Positions 44,870 to 53,033 of a DNA stretch of 64,000 bases are shown one piece after another. How positions within the stretch are numbered: position 1 is the stretch's first letter; the number at the start of each line of letters is the position of its first letter. Origin of the DNA: DAOTTX01 sp034437515 (GTDB taxonomy: Bacteria > Chloroflexota > Anaerolineae > Aggregatilineales > Phototrophicaceae); assembly GCA_034437515.1 (NCBI GenBank), contig DAOTTX010000128.1:1-64000 (forward strand), given 5' to 3'. The notes beneath the pieces were generated by a model. The model saw only the letters and a program-made list of their open reading frames with translations. It had not been told where the DNA came from and searched no databases. The translations under genes and the position numbers were made by a program.

Positions 44870-46060
44870 ATGGTTTTACAGACAAAATCACCGGTTACGG
44901 CAACACCCTTTACCGCAGAACATGAGATGTTTCGTAGGTCAGTCCGTGCCTTCGTCGAGAACGAGATCAACCCGAACATCGAAGCATGGGAAGAAGCCGA
45001 AGTCGCCCCGCTGCACGACCTGTTTAAGAAGATGGGCAACCTGGGCTTCCTCGGCTTGAACTATCCCGAAGCCTACGGCGGCGCGGAGGCTGACATCTGG
45101 TTTACCGTCGTGCTGTGCGAAGAACTCGGACGTGCCGCCGCCGCTGGCATCCCGATGGCGATCACCGTGCAAACTGACATGGCAACCCCTGCCCTCGCCA
45201 AACACGGCAGCGACGAACTCAAACGTAAGTACCTCGAACCAGCAGTTCGCGGTGAGATGGTCTGCTCCATCGCGGTGAGCGAACCCGACGCCGGTTCTGA
45301 TGTCGCCGGGATCAAGACCCGTGCCGTCCGTGAGGGTGACGAGTACGTCATCAATGGCAGCAAGATGTACATCACCAATGGCACCCAGGCCGATTGGTTA
45401 TGCTTACTGGCACGAACATCGTCGGATCAGGGGTATCAGGGTATGTCATTGATCGTCGTGCCGACCGACCTCCCCGGCTTCAACGTGAGCAAAAAAATGA
45501 AAAAGCTCGGCAACCACAGCAGCGACACCGCCGTGCTTTCATTTGAGGATGTGCGCGTGCCGGTCGAGAATCGCATTGGCGAGGAGGGCATGGGCTTTTA
45601 CTACCAGATGGAGCAATTCCAGGTCGAACGCCTCGTCGGTGCGTTGACGACCTGCGCCGGCGCGGAAAAAGCCCTGCGCGACACGATCCGCTACACACAA
45701 GATCGAAAAGCATTCGGCAAACCGTTGATCGCCAACCAGTGGATTCAGTTCAAGCTGGGTGAGTTGCTTACCGAGGTCGAAGCCCTCAAGCATCTGAACT
45801 ATCACTGTGCCGCGCTCATCGAAGCCAATGCCGACGGACAGGAGATCACCCGTATCGCGTCAATGTGCAAGCTCAAAGCCGGGCGGCTGGCGCGTGAAGT
45901 GGCGGATACCTGCATTCAGTTTTACGGCGGCATGGGCTACATGGAAGAAACACCGATCTCGCGCTACTTCCGTGACTCGCGCCTGACCTCTATCGGTGGC
46001 GGCGCGGACGAGATCATGCTCGGCATCATCGCCAAACTGGAGCAGATGAACCCGCGTTAG
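44870..46060 (+). CDS. Acyl-CoA dehydrogenase (isovaleryl/long-chain type active site)
   Basis: 396 residues with a GAGGA ribosome-binding site. It has the full flavin acyl-CoA dehydrogenase layout: 'LGLNYPEAYGGAEAD', 'SIAVSEPDAGSDVAGIKTRA', 'KMYITNGTQADW', 'DRKAFGKPL' and 'YGGMGYMEETPISRYFRDSR'. The base near the C-terminus (Glu in YEGT of short and medium-chain enzymes) is replaced by Gly ('SIGGGADEI'). A Glu is found instead in 'FQVERLVGA' (Glu253), the position used by isovaleryl-CoA and long-chain enzymes. That matches branched substrates such as isovaleryl- or citronellyl-CoA. First gene of a likely Atu/Liu-type catabolic cluster. Confidence 0.92.
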   Translation: MVLQTKSPVTATPFTAEHEMFRRSVRAFVENEINPNIEAWEEAEVAPLHDLFKKMGNLGFLGLNYPEAYGGAEADIWFTVVLCEELGRAAAAGIPMAITVQTDMATPALAKHGSDELKRKYLEPAVRGEMVCSIAVSEPDAGSDVAGIKTRAVREGDEYVINGSKMYITNGTQADWLCLLARTSSDQGYQGMSLIVVPTDLPGFNVSKKMKKLGNHSSDTAVLSFEDVRVPVENRIGEEGMGFYYQMEQFQVERLVGALTTCAGAEKALRDTIRYTQDRKAFGKPLIANQWIQFKLGELLTEVEALKHLNYHCAALIEANADGQEITRIASMCKLKAGRLAREVADTCIQFYGGMGYMEETPISRYFRDSRLTSIGGGADEIMLGIIAKLEQMNPR

Positions 46061-46209
46061 AAATAAGTATCGTGTGATGCGTGAGGTGATGCGTTTACCG
46101 AAATTCCGCCAAGTGGCCTCTGGTTTAGCCAGCGGACAGCCAGCGGTAATCATCAGCGGCTTGAATCACTGCCACCGTATGGCATCATGGTCAGATCCTC
46201 GTCGCTCAT

Positions 46210-46317
46210 ATGTACGCTTCGACAGAATATGCCGTTGACCGCACATTTCAAATTTTCTGGGATTGGTTCCACCTTGCTGTCGATGAGATGATCGCGTTTG
46301 TGACCCTAAAGGACTGA
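46210..46317 (+). CDS. Possible 35-residue small reading frame before atuA
   Basis: In the 262-base gap between the dehydrogenase and atuA, ATG at 46210 opens a 35-codon frame reading 'MYASTEYAVDRTFQIFWDWF' and 'HLAVDEMIAFVTLKD', ending five bases before the ATG of atuA. It has an amphipathic, aromatic helix-like composition but no ribosome-binding site. The rest of the gap shows nothing else. It may be chance. Confidence 0.2.
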   Translation: MYASTEYAVDRTFQIFWDWFHLAVDEMIAFVTLKD

Positions 46318-46322
46318 AGTAA

Positions 46323-47681
46323 ATGACGTATCGAATAGGATCAGGGCAGGGCTTTTATGGCGACGATGTCACCCGTGCCCTGCCGATGATTACCGGTGAG
46401 CATGTGGACGTGGTCTGCTTTGAAGCCCTTGCAGAACTCACACTCGCCATTCTGCAAAACGACCGACTTAAAGACCCCTCACGCGGTTACACGTTCGACA
46501 TCAACATCATCGCCCAACAAATCCTGCCGGCCGCTTATAAGCGTAAAATCCCGCTGATTACCAACGGCGGCGGCTTGAATCCGGAAGGCGCAGCGGCAAA
46601 AGTACGTGCAATCGCGGAAAAACTCGGCCTGCATGGTCTAAAAATCGCTGCCATCAGCGGTGACGACGCATTGCCCCATCTCGAAACGTGGGAGCGGACG
46701 GGTGCATCTTTCGATCATCTGGAAACAGGCGCAACGTTCGATTTAAACGAGCATCGGTTGGTAAACGCCAATGTCTACCTCGGCGCACAACCGATTGTCG
46801 AGGCGCTGCACGCTGGGGCAGACATCATCATCACCGGGCGCGTTGCTGACCCATGCCTGTATCTCGCGCCACTCATCGCCCATTACGGTTGGTCATGGGA
46901 CGATTGGGACAGGCTGGCCGCTGGCATCGTCGCCGGGCACTTGCTAGAATGCACCGGGCAGGTCGTCGGCGGGAACAGCCTCGCCGCGCTGGATAAAATT
47001 GATCCGCGTGACCTGAACAAACTCGGTTATCCCATCGCTCACGTCGAGGCCGATGGCAGCTTCACCCTGACCAAAACACCGGATGCGCCCGGCACGGTCA
47101 CGCTGGATACGGTTAAAGAGCAGTTGCTCTATGAAGTCCACGACCCGGCGAACTACCTGACCCCCGATGTCGTCGCGGATTTCACCACGCTGCAACTTGA
47201 GCAGGTCGCCGACGATCAGGTGCGGGTAAGTGGTATCAGCGGTAAGCCACGCCCGGAAAAACTTAAACTCAACATCGGCAGGCTGGAAGGCTACATGCGT
47301 GAACTGATTTTCACGCTTGGTTGGCCCGAAGCATGGCAAAAAGTGGAGCAACTCCAGTTGATGATCGCGCAATCCTGGCAAGACCTACCGATTGATCGCG
47401 TCAGCTACAGTTACCCCGGCATTGATAGTCTGTATGGTTCGGTCGCGCCCCGCCCCGATGACCCGCTGGAAATCATGGTACGGGTGATGTTCAGCGCCAG
47501 CGATCAGGACACGCTCAAAACGGCGGTGCGCCGCCTGATGCAAAACGGACTCAGCGGCCCGGCGGGGATGGCGATCTCCGGGACGACCATCAGCGCCAAA
47601 CCGCGCATCATACTCGGCCTGTGGCCCACACTGATTGACCGTAGCCACATCCAACCGCAGATCGCATACATGGAGATATAG
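46323..47681 (+). CDS. atuA: AtuA-family (DUF1446) acyclic terpene utilization protein, main domain
   Basis: 452 residues, AAGGACTG site before the ATG. The N-terminus 'YRIGSGQGFYGDDVTRALPM' with 'ALAELTLAILQNDRLKDP', and 'PLITNGGGLNPEGAAAKVR', are diagnostic of the DUF1446/AtuA family. 'IITGRVADPCLYLAPLIAHY' and 'CTGQVVGGNS' follow. AtuA is needed for use of citronellol/geraniol-type terpenes in Pseudomonas, although its reaction is unresolved. The usual C-terminal domain of the family is missing here and is encoded separately two genes downstream (48261-48569). Neighbours are an acyl-CoA dehydrogenase, an enoyl-CoA hydratase and a biotin carboxylase subunit, consistent with degradation of a branched acyl-CoA. 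Confidence 0.9.
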   Translation: MTYRIGSGQGFYGDDVTRALPMITGEHVDVVCFEALAELTLAILQNDRLKDPSRGYTFDINIIAQQILPAAYKRKIPLITNGGGLNPEGAAAKVRAIAEKLGLHGLKIAAISGDDALPHLETWERTGASFDHLETGATFDLNEHRLVNANVYLGAQPIVEALHAGADIIITGRVADPCLYLAPLIAHYGWSWDDWDRLAAGIVAGHLLECTGQVVGGNSLAALDKIDPRDLNKLGYPIAHVEADGSFTLTKTPDAPGTVTLDTVKEQLLYEVHDPANYLTPDVVADFTTLQLEQVADDQVRVSGISGKPRPEKLKLNIGRLEGYMRELIFTLGWPEAWQKVEQLQLMIAQSWQDLPIDRVSYSYPGIDSLYGSVAPRPDDPLEIMVRVMFSASDQDTLKTAVRRLMQNGLSGPAGMAISGTTISAKPRIILGLWPTLIDRSHIQPQIAYMEI

Positions 47682-47686
47682 GAAAT

Positions 47687-48247
47687 ATGTTGACGAACCC
47701 GGCAGCAATATCACCGAAAAACGTCTATATGATCGACCAGGATCATGCCAGCTTCCTCGCCGATGACGGCATTCACCGTCTGCAAAACCGGATGAACTTA
47801 CAGGATGTCGCGCTTTTATGGGTGTTCCTGAGCGTGATGTTTATCCCGGCCGGCTTTGCGCTTTTCTTTGCCTATGCCGTTGTCTTTACGGTCGTGTTGG
47901 AGATGTCCGGTTGGGAGTTGATCTCGATCATTCTGTGTATGCTTGTGATCTTCGGTGGTGCGCTGATGGTCGCGTTGAATCGCCTGCGTGCGGAGCGACA
48001 GCTCGAACGCGAAGGCATCATCACACCAGGGACGATCAAATTCAGTGAGATTACCAGCACATTTACGCCGAAGGGTTGGCGGTCGGTGGTCGTGATCACT
48101 TACGACTACGAACATCCGATTGAAGCGACAACCCACGAAGGCAAACAGTATATTTCCGTGAAAGAATTACCCGCCGACAAGCTACCCCAGCAGGGGGCAA
48201 AGGTCGCGGTCTTATACGCTTCGCCCAAACTGCACCGCATTCTCTAA
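47687..48247 (+). CDS. Two-segment membrane protein, DUF3592-like
   Basis: 186 residues. Two hydrophobic helices (about 42-64 and 78-98) form a hairpin; after it comes a soluble strand-rich domain, 'GIITPGTIKFSEITSTF' ... 'VVVITYDYEHP' ... 'GAKVAVLYASPKLHRIL'. The last pattern, with 'G..V.VLY.P..P' near the end, is typical of DUF3592-like bacterial proteins. It starts five bases after the stop of atuA and ends 13 bases before the split AtuA C-terminal gene, so it sits inside a catabolic transcript with no evident metabolic part. Confidence 0.7.
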   Translation: MLTNPAAISPKNVYMIDQDHASFLADDGIHRLQNRMNLQDVALLWVFLSVMFIPAGFALFFAYAVVFTVVLEMSGWELISIILCMLVIFGGALMVALNRLRAERQLEREGIITPGTIKFSEITSTFTPKGWRSVVVITYDYEHPIEATTHEGKQYISVKELPADKLPQQGAKVAVLYASPKLHRIL

Positions 48248-48260
48248 AGGAGTGATTGCT

Positions 48261-48569
48261 ATGACCAAACGCTTATATGACCTCGCCTTCGGACGGAGCG
48301 GAGACAAGGGCAACACTGCAAACATCAGCGTGATCGCCCGCTCACCGGAAGCCTACGCCGAGATCAAAGCCAGGCTCACCGTCGAGCGCGTCAAGCAGCA
48401 TCTCGGCAATCTGATACTCGGCGACGTCCAACGCTATGAATTGGACAACATCGAGGCGTTGAACTTCGTTCTGCATGATGCGTTGGACGGCGGCGGCACG
48501 CGCTCCATGCGTATTGACGGGTTAGGCAAATCACTCGCCGGGGCGCTGCTTTACATGCCCTGGGATTAA
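48261..48569 (+). CDS. Separate AtuA C-terminal domain protein
   Basis: 102 residues from the ATG at 48261, which has an AGGAG site eight bases before (a GTG at 48252 is too close to that site). 'LYDLAFGRSGDKGNTANISV' and 'NFVLHDALDGGGTRSMRIDG' are the conserved pattern of the domain that normally follows DUF1446 in AtuA-like proteins. In this genome it is an independent gene, probably forming a complex with the 452-residue main subunit. Confidence 0.88.
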   Translation: MTKRLYDLAFGRSGDKGNTANISVIARSPEAYAEIKARLTVERVKQHLGNLILGDVQRYELDNIEALNFVLHDALDGGGTRSMRIDGLGKSLAGALLYMPWD

Positions 48570-48680
48570 TGTGAAATCTCAGAAGTGCTTCATGGCAGAT
48601 AAAGCGTGGCTCACCATGCACTCATCGGCGCGTCGATATAATGCACATCTGTAGTTCTGCATCTGAAAAAGGACAGCCAG

Positions 48681-49568
48681 ATGACCCAATTCAAGCATAT
48701 CCGTATGATTATCAACCCGGCGGCAGGGAAAGAACAGTCGATCCTACGCACTGCAAACGCCGTCTTTCAGCAACTCGACATCGAATGGGACGTTCGCCTG
48801 ACCAACAAACACGGTGACGGTGAACGACTCGCACGAGAAGCCGAGAATGACCCCGCAATTGACCTGATCGCCGTGTATGGTGGTGATGGCACCGTCGCTG
48901 ACGTCGCCAACGGCTTAATCAGCGCGGAAACACCACTGATGGCGCTTTCCGGCGGGACGGCGAACGGCATTGCTACCGAGATCGGATTCCCCGAAAACTT
49001 AAAAGAAGCATTGGAGCAGATCCCGCACAGCAGCGTGCATACGATTGACGCCGGTAAACATGAAGACCGCTATTTCTTCCACCGGATTGACATGGGCTTT
49101 TCCGCTGAAGTTCTGGACGAGACCCCGCGAGAGATGAAAGACCGTTACGGGATGCTGGCTTACGGACTGACGATCTTGCAAAAATCGACCCAACCACCGT
49201 TAAAGTATCGTGTGACGATTGATGGCGAAGTCCACGAAACCGAGGGCATCGGCTGTGTGATCTCAAATTGCAACACCGTCGGCCTGTTAAACCTCACCAT
49301 CAAAAAAGAAGTCCGCTTCGACGACGGTCTGCTCGATTTGATCGTGCTGGAAACGTTCGGCGGTTCGTTGTTGGGCGCGGCGAAAGAGATCATCGATCTC
49401 GAAGACAGCGCGGCGGCTTCTATGCTGCACTGGCAAGGACGCGACTTCTACATCGAGACCGAGCCGACCACAAAATTACGCGGCGATGGTGAGTTACTCG
49501 GCGATTCACCGAGTAAGGTGACAATTGTATCGGAGGTGTTGAAAGTTCTCGTTCCCAATCTGACGTAA
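48681..49568 (+). CDS. Diacylglycerol/lipid kinase family protein (YegS/DgkB-like)
   Basis: 295 residues with an AAAGGACAG ribosome-binding site. The catalytic domain begins 'IRMIINPAAGKEQSI' and holds the nucleotide-binding motif Gly67-Gly-Asp-Gly-Thr71 ('AVYGGDGTVADVANGL'), then 'LMALSGGTANGIATEIGFP'. The C-terminal half has the expected strand-rich fold with 'GDGELLGDSPSKVTIV'. Such enzymes phosphorylate diacylglycerol, sphingosine-like or other lipids. It sits between the AtuA genes and the hydratase, but no functional link is obvious. Confidence 0.9.
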   Translation: MTQFKHIRMIINPAAGKEQSILRTANAVFQQLDIEWDVRLTNKHGDGERLAREAENDPAIDLIAVYGGDGTVADVANGLISAETPLMALSGGTANGIATEIGFPENLKEALEQIPHSSVHTIDAGKHEDRYFFHRIDMGFSAEVLDETPREMKDRYGMLAYGLTILQKSTQPPLKYRVTIDGEVHETEGIGCVISNCNTVGLLNLTIKKEVRFDDGLLDLIVLETFGGSLLGAAKEIIDLEDSAAASMLHWQGRDFYIETEPTTKLRGDGELLGDSPSKVTIVSEVLKVLVPNLT

Positions 49569-49616
49569 AGTGCGTTATGCTAAAGAGGATTTCCACACAC
49601 AGACGTAAGGCACAGC

Positions 49617-50117
49617 ATGGACGAAACACTGGTTAAGTCATTTGAAACTATGATCCTGGGTATGATCGGTAAAACATGCTGGAGCGTCCAGATGAGCGGC
49701 GTTGGCTCACTGGCGAACCTGCAAATCGGCGAGAAGGTCAAACGCGCCCAACCTCTGCTGCATCAGGATTTCAAACTTAGCATGGAAGAACGCGCTTACA
49801 TCGGCGAGTATGTGCTCTATCTAGAAGAATGTCCCTGGCGACTGGAAACGGCGGAGGCGGTCGTCTGCACCTGGATGGACGAAAGCACGCCGGACGGTCA
49901 GATGAACACCGGATTGAAGCAAGTCATCGACCGGCAAGTCGAACGTGCCGAGATCACCCGCCCGGCGCTCGATCTCACCTTGTATTTCACCGGTCATTAT
50001 GTGTTGCGCGTCTTCCCCGACCAGGTTGACCCGGACGAAGGCGACAACTATTCCATCACGCACAACGAGACGGCCACTTACGTCATCGCGGCGGACAGCA
50101 CGCTCTATATTGAATGA
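49617..50117 (+). CDS. Hypothetical soluble protein (166 residues)
   Basis: ATG follows a GTAAGGCAC site. The protein shows 'MILGMIGKTCWSVQMSGVGS', 'LSMEERAYIGEYVLYLEECP' and 'LDLTLYFTGHYVLRVFPDQV', then 'NYSITHNETATYVIAADST'. The alternating strands and the final 'F.......Y.I' layout suggest a single alpha/beta domain, perhaps a small ligand-binding fold. No family is recognised. It lies between the lipid kinase and the hydratase in the same direction with short gaps, so it is likely in the same transcript. Confidence 0.6.
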   Translation: MDETLVKSFETMILGMIGKTCWSVQMSGVGSLANLQIGEKVKRAQPLLHQDFKLSMEERAYIGEYVLYLEECPWRLETAEAVVCTWMDESTPDGQMNTGLKQVIDRQVERAEITRPALDLTLYFTGHYVLRVFPDQVDPDEGDNYSITHNETATYVIAADSTLYIE

Positions 50118-50182
50118 GATTGCATCCATGCCCACTTTAAGCGAAAATATTACGTGTCTGTTACCTAATTGGACGATCAAAA

Positions 50183-51016
50183 ATGAACTTTGAAACCATT
50201 ACTTTGAAAAAAGAGGAACCGTTCGCCTTTGTCACGCTGAACCGGCCTGATGTGCGCAACGCAATGAACCAGCAAATGATTAGCGAACTCTTGCAGGCGT
50301 TTAACGCGCTGCGCGAAGATCGCAGTGTACGCGGAATCGTGCTTTCCGGCGCAGAGGGGACATTCTGCGCTGGCGGCGACCTCAAAGAGATGCAGTCGGC
50401 CTATGCCAACCCACAGCAAGATAAGTCCGACCGCACCCAACAATTCGACTTACTGCTGCGAGCGGTCAACGGTGCGCCCCAGGTCGTGATCGCTAAAGTT
50501 GAGGGCGCGGCGATGGGCGGCGGCTTCGGGCTGGTGTGTGTGTCTGACTTTGCCATCACCACCGATGATACGATCTTCGGCCTGCCGGAGGTACGCCTGG
50601 GCATCGTCCCCGCACTGATCTCGCCTTACGTTATCCAGCGCATCGGTCTGACCCATGCCCGCCGCCTGATGCTGACTGGTGCGCGTTTCGACGGCATCGA
50701 AGCCGGGCAGTATCATCTCGTCCACGAGGTGTGCCTCCCCGAAGAGATCGAGGAGCGTGTCGGAATCGCAATGGCGGACGTTCGCGAGTGTGCGCCGGGT
50801 GCGATTGCGGCGTGCAAAAAACTGATCCTGGAAATTGTCGATGAGAATTTCGAGGCCACCGCGATTCACCGTGCGGAACTGCTGAACGAACTGCGCCGGG
50901 GCAAAGAAGGCCAGGAAGGGATGCTTGCCTTCATCCGCAAGCGGAAGCCGCGCTGGTCGCGCAATGATGATCGCCCCGTCCCCGCTGACCAGAACCCGGA
51001 CGATACACGATTTTAG
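50183..51016 (+). CDS. Enoyl-CoA hydratase/isomerase family protein
   Basis: 277 residues. Crotonase-fold signatures are 'VTLNRPDVRNAMNQQMISEL', the oxyanion-hole strands 'GAEGTFCAGGDLKEM' and 'EGAAMGGGFGLVCVSDF', and the catalytic region 'IFGLPEVRLGIVPA' with Glu. Position next to a biotin-dependent carboxylase subunit and an AtuA protein fits the hydration of 3-methylglutaconyl-CoA or isohexenyl-glutaconyl-CoA (LiuC or AtuE role). The sequence alone does not decide between these and other hydratases. The gap to the next gene is 16 bases. Confidence 0.9.
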   Translation: MNFETITLKKEEPFAFVTLNRPDVRNAMNQQMISELLQAFNALREDRSVRGIVLSGAEGTFCAGGDLKEMQSAYANPQQDKSDRTQQFDLLLRAVNGAPQVVIAKVEGAAMGGGFGLVCVSDFAITTDDTIFGLPEVRLGIVPALISPYVIQRIGLTHARRLMLTGARFDGIEAGQYHLVHEVCLPEEIEERVGIAMADVRECAPGAIAACKKLILEIVDENFEATAIHRAELLNELRRGKEGQEGMLAFIRKRKPRWSRNDDRPVPADQNPDDTRF

Positions 51017-51032
51017 GAAATAGAGATTCCAC

Positions 51033-52967
51033 ATGCTTGGTAAATTATTGATCGCTAATCGTGGTGAGATTGCCTGCCGCATCATCCGTACCTGCAAGCA
51101 GATGGGCATTGCGACAGTCGCGGTATATTCGGACGCCGACGCCGACGCACATCACACGCACGAAGCTGACGAAGCCATTCGCCTCGGCCCTGGTCCGGCG
51201 ACCGAGAGTTATCTCAATATTGAAAAAATCATCGAAGCAGCCCGACGCACGAACGCCGAAGCCATTCATCCCGGTTACGGCTTTCTTGCGGAAAACGCCG
51301 CCTTCGCCCGCGCCGTCGCCGCTGCGGGGATTGTGTTCATCGGCCCTAGCGCGAATGCCATCGAAGCGATGGGCAGCAAGCGCGAAGCCAAGCGGATGTT
51401 AAAGGACGTGCCACTCGTCCCCGGTTACAACGGCGATGACCAGGGCGACGAAGCGATGACCACCGCCGCAGCAGACATCGGCTACCCGGTGATGATTAAG
51501 GCATCCGCTGGTGGTGGCGGCAAGGGGATGCGCCGTGTTGATCGCGCCGAAGCACTACAGGATGCACTCAGCGCGGCACGCCGCGAGGCCGAGCAAGCCT
51601 TCGGTGATGCCACGCTGATTATCGAGCAGTTCGTGCAGAATCCACGCCACATCGAGATTCAAATCTTCGGGGACACACAGGGTAAGCTGATTGCATTGGG
51701 CGAACGCGAGTGCAGCATCCAGCGCCGCCACCAGAAGATCATCGAGGAAGCGCCCTCGCCTTTTCTGGATGCAGACACCCGCCAACGGATGAGCGCCGCC
51801 GCGGTCAAAATCGGCGAGCAACTCGGTTACGTCGGCGCGGGGACGGTCGAGTTTCTGGTCGATGCGGATCGTAACTTCTACTTTATGGAGATGAACACCC
51901 GGTTACAAGTCGAGCATCCCGTTACCGAGGCAATCTACGGCCTGGACCTCGTGCGGCTGCAAATTCAGGTTGCCGAAGGCCAACCCCTGCCCGAAATCGC
52001 CCCACCAAACGGACACGCCATCGAGGTGCGTCTCTATGCGGAAAACCCGGCGACGAACTTTCTGCCAGCGACGGGGACAATTGCGCTGTGGCGTGCCCCG
52101 GCTAATGTGCGTGTGGATGCTGGTATCCGTACCGGCGACGAAATCACCACCTATTACGATCCAATGCTGGCGAAGGTCATCACGCATGGCCCCACCCGCA
52201 ACGAAGCACTGCGCAAGCTGGATGATGCACTCGCGCGAACCGTGCTTTTCGGCTTCAAGAATAACCTGCACTTTCTACGCCGGTTACTCAACCATCCGGC
52301 CTTTACCGCCGGAGAAACGACGACCAACTTTATCGACCAGCACCCCGAACTTCTTGCGGATGACGCCTCTACACCGGCAGCCGTTTACATTGCCGCCGCC
52401 ATCGCCAAATACCAACAAGACCGGGCACGCGGTCATTGGCGTAACAACTCCTACGGCAGCATCAAGCAAGCCTTTAAACACAACGAAGCAACCGTTGATG
52501 TCTCCCTGCTGCCAGATAAAATTTCGGGACGCTACACCGTCGAAATCGAGGACAGCGAACATACCGTCATGATGAAGCCCACTGCCGACGGCTGGCAGAT
52601 GACGCTCGACGGACACCGTCGAAATGTCATCATCGCGTGCGCCGGTGACGTCTGGTATATCCATCAGCAGGGGCGAGCGCATCGCCTCGAATGGCAATCA
52701 CCGTTACCGCTGCCCGGTGCTGCCGCTGCCGCGGAAGGATCGCTACGGGCACCCATGCCCGGACAAATCATTAAAATCAATGTAGAAGCAGGTCAGCAGG
52801 TCAGCAAAGGTGATATACTGCTTACGCTTGAGGCAATGAAAATGGAACATCGCATTCAGGCACCCTACGCTGGCATCGTAACACGCATTCACTACGCTGT
52901 CGGGGACTCGCCACAGGCGGAAAGCGTCTTACTAGAACTATCGTCGGTCGAGGACAAAATCGATTGA
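51033..52967 (+). CDS. Biotin-dependent acyl-CoA carboxylase, alpha subunit
   Basis: 644 residues. Biotin carboxylase domain: 'KLLIANRGEIACRIIRTCKQ', ATP-grasp 'IKASAGGGGKGMRRV', 'ERECSIQRRHQKIIEEAPSP' and 'FYFMEMNTRLQVEHPVTE', up to about residue 450. A short middle domain (about 460-560) leads to the C-terminal biotinyl carrier with 'LRAPMPGQIIKI' and 'LEAMKMEHRIQ', biotin on Lys603. This domain order is typical of methylcrotonyl-, geranyl- or propionyl-CoA carboxylases. It needs a carboxyltransferase beta subunit, for which I see no gene in this window. Context favours methylcrotonyl- or geranyl-CoA. Confidence 0.93.
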   Translation: MLGKLLIANRGEIACRIIRTCKQMGIATVAVYSDADADAHHTHEADEAIRLGPGPATESYLNIEKIIEAARRTNAEAIHPGYGFLAENAAFARAVAAAGIVFIGPSANAIEAMGSKREAKRMLKDVPLVPGYNGDDQGDEAMTTAAADIGYPVMIKASAGGGGKGMRRVDRAEALQDALSAARREAEQAFGDATLIIEQFVQNPRHIEIQIFGDTQGKLIALGERECSIQRRHQKIIEEAPSPFLDADTRQRMSAAAVKIGEQLGYVGAGTVEFLVDADRNFYFMEMNTRLQVEHPVTEAIYGLDLVRLQIQVAEGQPLPEIAPPNGHAIEVRLYAENPATNFLPATGTIALWRAPANVRVDAGIRTGDEITTYYDPMLAKVITHGPTRNEALRKLDDALARTVLFGFKNNLHFLRRLLNHPAFTAGETTTNFIDQHPELLADDASTPAAVYIAAAIAKYQQDRARGHWRNNSYGSIKQAFKHNEATVDVSLLPDKISGRYTVEIEDSEHTVMMKPTADGWQMTLDGHRRNVIIACAGDVWYIHQQGRAHRLEWQSPLPLPGAAAAAEGSLRAPMPGQIIKINVEAGQQVSKGDILLTLEAMKMEHRIQAPYAGIVTRIHYAVGDSPQAESVLLELSSVEDKID

Positions 52968-52992
52968 CATAACAATTTCATCCCCGAAAGAT
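52964..52992 (+). promoter_or_regulatory. Tentative promoter for the peptide-transporter genes
   Basis: TTGACA at 52964-52969 is followed after 17 bases by AAAGAT. The -35 word is perfect but overlaps the end of the carboxylase gene and the -10 is poor. A transcript starting here would precede the GGAGG site and the binding-protein ATG at 53034. Confidence 0.35.
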
Positions 52993-53033
52993 GCCAACGT
53001 GACTTATTCGATTTTTCACATTTTGGAGGCTCC

